Below are positions 1 through 5,792 of a DNA stretch of 8,225 bases, piece after piece (position 1 is the stretch's first letter; every line of letters begins with the position of its first letter). The notes beneath the pieces were generated by a model. That model saw only the letters and a program-made list of their open reading frames with translations. It did not search any database and was not told the DNA's origin. Made by a program: the position numbers and the translations under genes. The DNA lies in NCBI GenBank assembly GCA_023301205.1, contig JALZVC010000244.1, forward strand, positions 1-8,225, in the 5' to 3' direction. This DNA is from Flavobacteriaceae bacterium. GTDB taxonomy: Bacteria > Bacteroidota > Bacteroidia > Flavobacteriales > Flavobacteriaceae.

Positions 1-1305
1 AGATATTAACTGACTCATAAAGTAATACTTAACTATAAATATTGCTGCTAACCCGAAACCTGCTATTAAAGATTTTAAGATAGTAAAAAACTTAAGATTT
101 AAAATATATTTGGATAAAATAAGCATTGCGATAGCGTGTATCCAGTTTGATAACACAATGTATTTGGTAACTTCAACTAGAGAATCTTGTTTAAAGAGAA
201 GTACTGACAAAACCACAAGCACTAGAAATCCAATCTTAATAGGTAATGATTGAAACATTTTATTTTCTGCACGAACAACCACATCGCCCAATCTAGCAAG
301 CAGCATAGTCGGGATTAAAAAAGAGAATAGCTCTAAATATGGGATTGTATTTAACCAATTCTCCCCTAACAAGATAGTGATAACAAGTTTACTATTAAAG
401 TAAAAGACTATGGCTAAGTACACAGAAAGAAGCGTGACTACCAGTAAGATAGTATTAAAAAAACGTTTTTTAGGCTTTTCGTCCATTTTAGAAAGCGCAG
501 CAAACATTACAGAGTCTATACTGTTACCTATATACTTAGGTGGCATCTTTGCCAAATACTGCCCTTTCTCAAAAATAGACAATGGCGTAACATTAAAAAA
601 TTTACCAATTAATAATTTATCAGCCTGAGAGCTCAAATAATTAACATTTCGTAATAAAATAAAGCTTGAACCAAAATATGTGATTTGCTTAAACTCTTCT
701 TTTGACCAATAAAATTTAAGCGAGTGTCTAGCAAAATAAAAGTAGAGTAAAGATTGTGCAAACTGCGTGGCAATAAAGCCTAAAATCAATGCATACACCC
801 CGTAACCTAACAAGGATAGTACGACCATTACTATAATATTACCAATAAGGAAACTAACATTATTAGCAATAAACAATTTTTTAAACTTAAAGTTTTTCAC
901 CAAAAATGCTCTTGAGACAGCACCAATAGCTTTAAAAACAAAAATAAGTGAGGCTACTCTAATTTGTGTACTTGTTATTTTCCCTTCATAAAAATCTGCT
1001 ACAGGCTGAGCAAATATTAAAAGCAAACCACACATTAAAAGGCTCAAAAAAATGGTAATGTAAAACGAAATACTAATGTGATTTTTGTTAATTTCTTTTC
1101 GCTGAATAATAGCAGAACTCACACCACCCTCTGAGGCAATAGACATAACAAATATAAAAGCGTTGATAATGGCAAAAACACCATGAACTTCTTGAGGAAG
1201 TAATCGAGCACTTAACATTATAAAAGCAAACTGCAATATAGCCTGAGAAGATATATTAACAATTTGCCAGCTAAAGGCACTAGTTATTTGATTTTTAGAA
1301 TCCAT
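1..1305 (-). CDS. Wzx-type polysaccharide flippase (WzxC-like), 3' end cut by window
   Basis: Likely moves undecaprenyl-linked glycan units across the inner membrane. The frame is open for 435 codons from the ATG at 1305 to the left edge, so the C-terminus is missing; relatives are usually around 480-500 residues. The protein is a chain of hydrophobic segments separated by short basic loops. Features typical of the WzxC/Polysacc_synt_3 group are visible: an N-terminal helix, then LPQEVHGVFA (36-45), a GGVSSAIIQRKEI loop (60-72), RAFLVKNFKFKKLF (132-145), and the midpoint motif NYLSSQADKLLIGKFFN (222-238), followed by YLAKMPPKYIGNSI and the 'FAALSKMDEKPKKRFF' stretch. It starts only 3 bp after the sulfotransferase stop, so it is the third gene of the leftward operon and probably exports the glycan those enzymes modify. 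The flippase class is well supported; the exact substrate is unknown. Confidence 0.88.
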   Translation of the reverse strand, partial: MDSKNQITSAFSWQIVNISSQAILQFAFIMLSARLLPQEVHGVFAIINAFIFVMSIASEGGVSSAIIQRKEINKNHISISFYITIFLSLLMCGLLLIFAQPVADFYEGKITSTQIRVASLIFVFKAIGAVSRAFLVKNFKFKKLFIANNVSFLIGNIIVMVVLSLLGYGVYALILGFIATQFAQSLLYFYFARHSLKFYWSKEEFKQITYFGSSFILLRNVNYLSSQADKLLIGKFFNVTPLSIFEKGQYLAKMPPKYIGNSIDSVMFAALSKMDEKPKKRFFNTILLVVTLLSVYLAIVFYFNSKLVITILLGENWLNTIPYLELFSFLIPTMLLARLGDVVVRAENKMFQSLPIKIGFLVLVVLSVLLFKQDSLVEVTKYIVLSNWIHAIAMLILSKYILNLKFFTILKSLIAGFGLAAIFIVKYYFMSQLIS

Positions 1306-1308
1306 CTA

Positions 1309-2211
1309 TTACTTCCTTACTATACTATTTAAGTACTTTTCAAGACTTTCAATCTCTTCTATCATGCTCTTTGTTAATACATCGTTGTAAAATACTTCTG
1401 GAGAAATAGTTGCTCCAGTAGATTCTTTATGAAAAGTTCTAAGTGTTAACATAGAAGGAGTAAATATATATGACGGATGTAACGTAATTTCTTCAAAACC
1501 TAAAAACGACAACACCTGGTGCGTAGTTTGATAAGGTTTATTATATAAATCTTGATAAGCAACTCTGCAAATCTTACCATCTGCAGAAACCCTATCAACA
1601 ACTTGATGTGTGATAATCCATAAAAACGCCATTTTTAAGTAATCTGTTTTTAAACTACTATAGCTCGTTTTAAGTAAATGGGTGTCTAGAAAATCATAGT
1701 GATTGCTATCGATAACTTCAGTGAAAAATTTTTGCTCATGAAAATCAAATCCAAATTCTTCCCAAAAACGCTCTCTCCTAATAACAGAACTAACTACAGA
1801 CAAAAGGTCTCTTTGAATAAAAATAATTTTTTCTGAAACGTTAGCTAATAACCACGGTATCATAAAGTTTTGCCTAATAGCCTTATACCCAATTATCGGG
1901 CTATTGTCCCAAACATTTTCTGTAAATGCTTCACTCACATCATCAAGCTTTGACGATAAATGATTTCTTATTAACCACTTATTCTTGTTCTCACCTCTCA
2001 ACGTGGTGTTTATTTGATGCTCAGTCTTTTTATAAATAGTTTCATTACCCGTGGCATAACAACACGCTTTTGCGTCCTCAAAAACTTCTGGATGAAAAGG
2101 TTCGAACAGGATTAGCCCACCAAGTGCTTTTGAGATTATATCTGATAACCACGTGGTTCCAGATCTACCAAAACCCAAAACGATTATAGGTTCATTTGTT
2201 TTATTCTGCAT
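1309..2211 (-). CDS. PAPS-dependent sulfotransferase family protein
   Basis: Predicted to transfer sulfate from 3'-phosphoadenylyl sulfate to a hydroxyl or amine of a glycan or lipid-linked precursor in the cytoplasm. The 300-residue protein opens with the PAPS 5'-phosphosulfate loop IIVLGFGRSGTTWLSDII (9-26), the hallmark of the family. The 3'-phosphate binding segment is IIFIQRDLLSVVSSVIRR (129-146), with R134 and the S138/S141/S142 serines; it lacks the usual proline after the Arg-Asp pair. VAYQDLYNKP (217-226) matches the common late 'Y-E-D-L' segment. There is no signal peptide or membrane helix. Its ATG overlaps the end of the deacetylase gene by 11 bp (ATGCAGAATAA), so the two are probably co-translated. 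The family is clear; whether the acceptor is the polysaccharide or a lipid is inferred only from the flippase and deacetylase neighbours. Confidence 0.87.
   Translation of the reverse strand: MQNKTNEPIIVLGFGRSGTTWLSDIISKALGGLILFEPFHPEVFEDAKACCYATGNETIYKKTEHQINTTLRGENKNKWLIRNHLSSKLDDVSEAFTENVWDNSPIIGYKAIRQNFMIPWLLANVSEKIIFIQRDLLSVVSSVIRRERFWEEFGFDFHEQKFFTEVIDSNHYDFLDTHLLKTSYSSLKTDYLKMAFLWIITHQVVDRVSADGKICRVAYQDLYNKPYQTTHQVLSFLGFEEITLHPSYIFTPSMLTLRTFHKESTGATISPEVFYNDVLTKSMIEEIESLEKYLNSIVRK
1312..1317 (-). promoter_or_regulatory. Shine-Dalgarno-like AGGAAG before the flippase start
   Basis: On the minus strand AGGAAG lies 6 nt upstream of the flippase ATG. It consists of the last two codons (Arg-Lys) of the sulfotransferase gene, so the ribosome site of one gene is embedded in the end of the other. 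This fits translational coupling. It stands out because the other starts in the window have no clear purine-rich ribosome site, as is common in Bacteroidota. Confidence 0.4.
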
Positions 2212-3175
2212 TTTGATGTTTTTTTCTCAGATTATCCATATTAAAACACTGCATACCATATGTATCTTTTAAATGAACATAGTGTTTCACTATTTTCTGT
2301 AATTCAATCATTGCCTTATTGGGGTTTTCACCAAAATTATGAGGGTGCCACCAAAGATGGTATGACAAACCCTGTTTTGCAGCTCTTGTCATTTCGCCTT
2401 TTATTCTATGTATTTTAAATTTATTTGCAAATGGTATACCAGAAACAGGCTTTAAAAGACGACTAAATTGAATAAAAAATAATCCACTCTCCTTAGAATT
2501 TAAATGTTCAAGCGACACCAATGTATTGCAAATAGGTAAATAACAATCTAAGCTTCTAACTATTTTTTTAAACAATTGATTTCCAGAGTTAAAATCGAAC
2601 CATTTTTTTGGGTTTGTTCTAATACTTAAAACGCCGTACTTTTCACATATAGGTAAGTATTCTTGATTTATTTGATTCCTCGGAAATACTATAGATTTTA
2701 ATGTTACCCCTATTTCATTTGCAAGTACTGAACATTGTTTAATATCTGCCTCAAATTGTTCTATCGTCTGTCCTTTTTCAAGTGCATAAAAATGAGAATA
2801 CGTATGCGTACCTACTTCTTGCCCATCTGCATCATCTATTAGTTTTACAAGGTCATGAGCGGTGTAATAGCAATCATCTCCATCCTTTAATTGGGTTGTA
2901 ATGAAGTTATAAGCAGAAAGATTTTTATTGGTATAGCTGGGTAAGGATGCTGGATAATTTTGTTTTAATTGCGATACATCTTTGTTAAATAACATACCCA
3001 CCGTAGCCCAAGTTGCCTCAATTTTATTAGCTACAAATAACTGGACTATCTCAGGAATCACTTCTATTGTTGCGTCAAAATAGGGTCTTTTTGCGTCAAT
3101 GCCCACATTGTCAAAAATTCCCCAATGTAATTCAAAATCTAACGAGATTGAAAAAACCCCTTGTTTGGAATCCAT
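2201..3175 (-). CDS. Polysaccharide deacetylase family protein (CE4/NodB-like), cytoplasmic
   Basis: Predicted metal-dependent amidohydrolase that removes N- or O-acetyl groups from a sugar. In 324 residues the NodB-type motifs appear in order: SISLDFELHWG (9-19) as motif 1, with D13 the likely base and E15 in place of the second Asp of classical TFDDG; VGTHTYSHF (121-129) as motif 2, with metal ligands H124 and H128; IVFPRNQIN (162-170) as motif 3, with R166; and SYHLWWHPHN (271-280) as the late His motif, with H277 or H279. No signal peptide or lipobox is present, so it should act in the cytoplasm on a nucleotide sugar or lipid-linked precursor. It is the first gene of the leftward operon, followed directly by the sulfotransferase. 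The DFE variant of motif 1 makes deacetylation probable rather than certain. Deacetylation would expose an amine for sulfation or acylation. Confidence 0.82.
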   Translation of the reverse strand: MDSKQGVFSISLDFELHWGIFDNVGIDAKRPYFDATIEVIPEIVQLFVANKIEATWATVGMLFNKDVSQLKQNYPASLPSYTNKNLSAYNFITTQLKDGDDCYYTAHDLVKLIDDADGQEVGTHTYSHFYALEKGQTIEQFEADIKQCSVLANEIGVTLKSIVFPRNQINQEYLPICEKYGVLSIRTNPKKWFDFNSGNQLFKKIVRSLDCYLPICNTLVSLEHLNSKESGLFFIQFSRLLKPVSGIPFANKFKIHRIKGEMTRAAKQGLSYHLWWHPHNFGENPNKAMIELQKIVKHYVHLKDTYGMQCFNMDNLRKKHQNAE

Positions 3176-3203
3176 ATATAAGTGTTCTATTTTTTAGAAA
3201 GCG

Positions 3204-3211
3204 CAAATATC
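3204..3211 (-). promoter_or_regulatory. Candidate -7 box of the leftward operon
   Basis: Reading leftward, GATATTTG matches the Bacteroidota -7 consensus TAnnTTTG at all but the first position. It lies 28 bp before the deacetylase start, a plausible distance. No clear TTG is found at the expected upstream spacing; the region there is only AT-rich. This is a weak call resting mainly on location. Confidence 0.25.
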
Positions 3212-3232
3212 GTATTTTATAATTTAAAAATA

Positions 3233-3240
3233 TACCTTTG
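3233..3240 (+). promoter_or_regulatory. Candidate -7 box of the rightward operon
   Basis: TACCTTTG is an exact match to the Bacteroidota -7 consensus TAnnTTTG. It lies 23 bp before the ATG of the ATP-grasp gene, which would give a short leader. No TTG is present 17-23 bp upstream, where an AT-rich stretch sits instead, so the -33 element is missing or degenerate. Together with the oppositely oriented box at 3204-3211 it makes 3176-3263 a divergent promoter region of only 88 bp. Confidence 0.42.
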
Positions 3241-3263
3241 CCGCTAATTAATTATAAGCCCCA

Positions 3264-4433
3264 ATGCCCTTATTTTACACATATAATGAACATTTTGAAA
3301 AACTAGAAAATCAAAAAATATCATTGATTTTTGATGGTTTTATTAATGGCTTAGGAATCGTAAGAAGTCTCAAAACACAACCTTCAATTATCACAGTTGT
3401 AGTTTGCAAAAAAGGAGCTGCTTTAAGTTACTCTAATAAAGTAGATGTTGCTATTATTTATAAATCAATAGAAGAGTTAAAAAAAATAATTATTGGTGTT
3501 GATAAAGTAGTAGCTCTAGCTATCCCTTATTATTGTAATGACAACAATCTAAAACTCTTGATAGAAATGAAAGATATGTTATCTAACATTTCTATACATC
3601 CCGTTGACCTAGGGCTTTTGCATAAAGACAATCAAGTCGCAGTTTGTAATAAAGCGGCGGTAATTTTTCCAGCATCAAAAATTGTAAGCAAGCTTGAAGA
3701 TCTAGACGACTTTCAACTCTCTGCAAAACACTATATTATTAAACCAACAAATTCCAATAAAAACAACCCTTTTAAAACGAAAATTACTGCCGAAATTTCT
3801 GAAGTTAAAAGACATTGTAAAACTTGTATAGATAAAGGCATTGCTGCCATGGTGTCCGAATACATTCCTGGTGATGACTCTCATTTATATACGCTGGGAG
3901 GATATGCTCATCAAGGCAACCTCATTATGCCATTTACTGGAAGAAAAATAGCACAACGACCTAAAAACAATGGTGTTGCTTCTTTAGCAGAATCAATAGA
4001 GAATGAAGAAATTGTTGCAATTGGCAGTAGATTTTTAAAAGAAATTAAATTTACTGGAATATTTCAGATTGAATTTAAGAAGAGCCCAGAGGGTAAATAT
4101 TATTTTATCGAGTTTAATCCAAGAAATTGGTCTTGGGGTTATGTAGCCACAATAAGCGGCAGCAATCTACCCTTACAAAAGTACTTCACAGAAACATCAT
4201 CAAATGAAGTATTAAACACAAAAGGAGTTCCCAATTACTACTTTTGGATGGAAGGTGTATTTTATAACATCATACTTGATAGATGGCTAGGCGTTATTCC
4301 TAACTTTTTTAAATTACTTTTTTCTAAAAGAACTACCTTTGCCATCTTTAGCTTCAAAGATCCGATGCCTTTATTTGCCTATTTCAAAAATAGCCTTCTT
4401 TTTATAGCCAGAATAAGGAAAGATTTACGCTAA
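3264..4433 (+). CDS. ATP-grasp carboxylate-amine ligase (COG3919-like)
   Basis: Predicted to activate a carboxylate as an acyl-phosphate with ATP and join it to an amine. The 389-residue protein has an N-terminal pre-ATP-grasp domain with GLGIVRSL (29-36), then the ATP-grasp fold: HYIIKP with K160, SEYIPGDDS (198-206) with E199, the PFTGRKIAQRP loop (223-233), FQIEFKK with E270, and FIEFNPRNWSWG (281-292) with E283 and N285 as likely Mg ligands. These match the COG3919 group of predicted ATP-grasp carboligases often found in glycan loci. The last 60 residues are hydrophobic and basic, which may hold it at the membrane. It heads the rightward set, 59 bp before the phosphosulfolactate synthase. 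I infer that its acid substrate could be the sulfolactate made by the next two genes; an amino acid substrate is the main alternative. Confidence 0.83.
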   Translation: MPLFYTYNEHFEKLENQKISLIFDGFINGLGIVRSLKTQPSIITVVVCKKGAALSYSNKVDVAIIYKSIEELKKIIIGVDKVVALAIPYYCNDNNLKLLIEMKDMLSNISIHPVDLGLLHKDNQVAVCNKAAVIFPASKIVSKLEDLDDFQLSAKHYIIKPTNSNKNNPFKTKITAEISEVKRHCKTCIDKGIAAMVSEYIPGDDSHLYTLGGYAHQGNLIMPFTGRKIAQRPKNNGVASLAESIENEEIVAIGSRFLKEIKFTGIFQIEFKKSPEGKYYFIEFNPRNWSWGYVATISGSNLPLQKYFTETSSNEVLNTKGVPNYYFWMEGVFYNIILDRWLGVIPNFFKLLFSKRTTFAIFSFKDPMPLFAYFKNSLLFIARIRKDLR

Positions 4434-4439
4434 CAAATA

Positions 4440-4472
4440 TTGAGTGCAAAATAATATTGGATACTATTTTTG
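4440..4472 (+). promoter_or_regulatory. Candidate internal promoter before the comA-like gene
   Basis: TTG at 4440-4442 and TATTTTTG at 4465-4472 are separated by 22 bp. They match the Flavobacterium-type pattern TTG, a spacer of 17-23, then TAnnTTTG. The ATG at 4493 lies 20 bp after the box, behind an A/T-only leader without a Shine-Dalgarno sequence. The 59-bp gap at 4434-4492 is the widest among the rightward genes, so the phosphosulfolactate synthase and the genes after it may be transcribed separately from the ATP-grasp gene. Confidence 0.45.
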
Positions 4473-4492
4473 AACCATTTAAATAATAATAA

Positions 4493-5245
4493 ATGAACAA
4501 GTATTTAGATTTACCTACAAGAACTACAAAAAACCGAACTTACGGTATTAATTCACTTCACGATGTTAAACTAACCACAGGTGAGTTAAGAAATATTCTT
4601 GCAGATCACGATTCTCTTATGGATATCGCCAAATTAGGAGTTGGTACTGCTCTTGTTGTTCCAAAATTAAAAGAAAAAATAGAACTTTATCAAGCTCACG
4701 ATATAAGAGTTTATTTTGGGGGTACTCTTTTTGAAAAGTTTTATTACGCAAAAAAATTAGACAATTACAAGAGATTGATGAATGACTTTAATGTAGGTCT
4801 TGTGGAAGTAAGCACAGGAACAATAGATATTCCTATTGAAGAGAGAATAGCTATTATTGAGGACTTTAAGAAAGATTTCACGGTACTTAGTGAAGTAGGA
4901 AGCAAAGACTCTGAAGAGATTATGGCTCCTAGTAAATGGATTAAAGAGATCCAAGCATTATTAGATGTAGGCTGTGAATATGTAATTACAGAAGGCCGAA
5001 ACTCTGGCACAGCAGGTATATATAGAGGTAGTGGAGAAATAAGAACAGGATTAGTCGATGATATTATTGACTCAATAGATTATAAAAAAATAATTTTTGA
5101 AGCACCTACGCCGGCTTCACAAATGTATTTTATCAATAAAGTTGGTGTAAATGTGAATCTGGGTAATGTAAACCCAACAGATTTATTATTACTTGAAGCT
5201 CAAAGAGTGGGATTACGTAGTGAAACCTTCTTTATCAACAAATAA
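4493..5245 (+). CDS. comA: Phosphosulfolactate synthase (ComA family)
   Basis: Catalyses addition of sulfite to phosphoenolpyruvate to give (R)-2-phospho-3-sulfolactate, the first step of the archaeal coenzyme M pathway; Bacillus YitD belongs to the same family. The 250-residue length is typical and the TIM-barrel motifs are present in order: DIAKLGVGTALV (44-55), YFGGTLFE (74-81), GLVEVSTGTIDIP (102-114), LSEVGSKD (132-139), VITEGRNSGTAGIY (164-177), IFEAPTPASQMYFI (201-214) and GVNVNLGNV (218-226), then the C-terminal 'E..RVGLRSETFF'. No frameshift or truncation is seen. It is followed after 5 bp by a histidine phosphatase that could dephosphorylate the product. No ComB, ComC or ComDE genes are in view, so coenzyme M synthesis is not implied; sulfolactate as a glycan or lipid precursor fits the context better. 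Family assignment is strong, the pathway role is inferred. Confidence 0.9.
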   Translation: MNKYLDLPTRTTKNRTYGINSLHDVKLTTGELRNILADHDSLMDIAKLGVGTALVVPKLKEKIELYQAHDIRVYFGGTLFEKFYYAKKLDNYKRLMNDFNVGLVEVSTGTIDIPIEERIAIIEDFKKDFTVLSEVGSKDSEEIMAPSKWIKEIQALLDVGCEYVITEGRNSGTAGIYRGSGEIRTGLVDDIIDSIDYKKIIFEAPTPASQMYFINKVGVNVNLGNVNPTDLLLLEAQRVGLRSETFFINK

Positions 5246-5250
5246 ATACT

Positions 5251-5772
5251 ATGCAACTCTATGCTATAAGACATCTACCCACCGCTTGGAATCAAGCTGG
5301 TAAATTACAAGGGTCTAACGATATTGATATTCTTCCCATTTCAGAAATTGATCAAATAGATATTGACCAAAATAAAAACGCACTTAAGAATATCGATTTT
5401 GATGTCGTTTTAGTCTCCTCATTAAAACGTACCCATCAAACGGCAAAAGCCTATGGCTTTAAAGTGTTTCAATTTGAACCTTTAATAGATGAGCTTAATT
5501 TTGGGAAATACGAAGGGGTACAAAAAGCAGAAATGCTATTAGACCTTGGATCGTCGTGGTATGACAATGCAAAAAGTATTACCCTTGGAGAATCATTAGT
5601 TGATTTTGAAAATCGCCTTATTTCTTTTAAAGAAAAATATCAGGACAAAAGCGTTCTATTGTTTGCTCACGGTGCTGTTTTAAGAGGACTTAAAGCTATC
5701 TCTAACTGCGGAAATATTAACGAAATGAATACCGAAGATGTGAAAAACAACTCACTAGTTCAAATTAGTTAA
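5251..5772 (+). CDS. Histidine phosphatase family protein (phosphoglycerate mutase-like)
   Basis: A small branch-1-type histidine phosphatase of 173 residues. The usual RHG triplet is RHL here: YAIRHLPTAWN (4-14), with phospho-accepting H8 and phosphate ligand R7. Other active-site elements are LVSSLKRTHQTA (54-65) with R60, LIDELNFGKYEG (78-89) with the likely acid E81, and LLFAHGAVLRGL (136-147) with the second histidine H140. There is no signal peptide, so it is cytoplasmic. It starts 5 bp after the phosphosulfolactate synthase stop, which implies co-expression, and ends 20 bp before the MBOAT gene. The placement suggests it dephosphorylates phosphosulfolactate to sulfolactate in place of the unrelated archaeal ComB; this is inference, since the family has many substrates. 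A CobC-like or sugar-phosphate role is the alternative. Confidence 0.85.
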   Translation: MQLYAIRHLPTAWNQAGKLQGSNDIDILPISEIDQIDIDQNKNALKNIDFDVVLVSSLKRTHQTAKAYGFKVFQFEPLIDELNFGKYEGVQKAEMLLDLGSSWYDNAKSITLGESLVDFENRLISFKEKYQDKSVLLFAHGAVLRGLKAISNCGNINEMNTEDVKNNSLVQIS

Positions 5773-5792
5773 ACAAGATAAATCGAACTGTA

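Noticed and set aside
410..628. Plus-strand open frame of 72 codons
   Set aside because: It lies entirely antisense to the flippase coding sequence, whose protein matches its family across this stretch; the plus-strand product has no recognisable motif.
1276..3175. Flippase and deacetylase both begin with Met-Asp-Ser-Lys
   Set aside because: The similarity stops after four residues and the codons differ, so duplication or a shared targeting signal is not supported.
3176..3263. Possible operator palindrome in the TAATTAATTA stretch
   Set aside because: The symmetry is short and made only of A and T in very AT-rich DNA, so it is expected by chance.
3702..3884. Minus-strand open frame of 60 codons
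   Set aside because: Antisense to the ATP-grasp gene in its catalytic region; no start context or recognisable motif.
4757..5010. Two overlapping minus-strand open frames
   Set aside because: Both are antisense to the intact ComA-like gene, overlap each other in different frames and look like translations of its complement.
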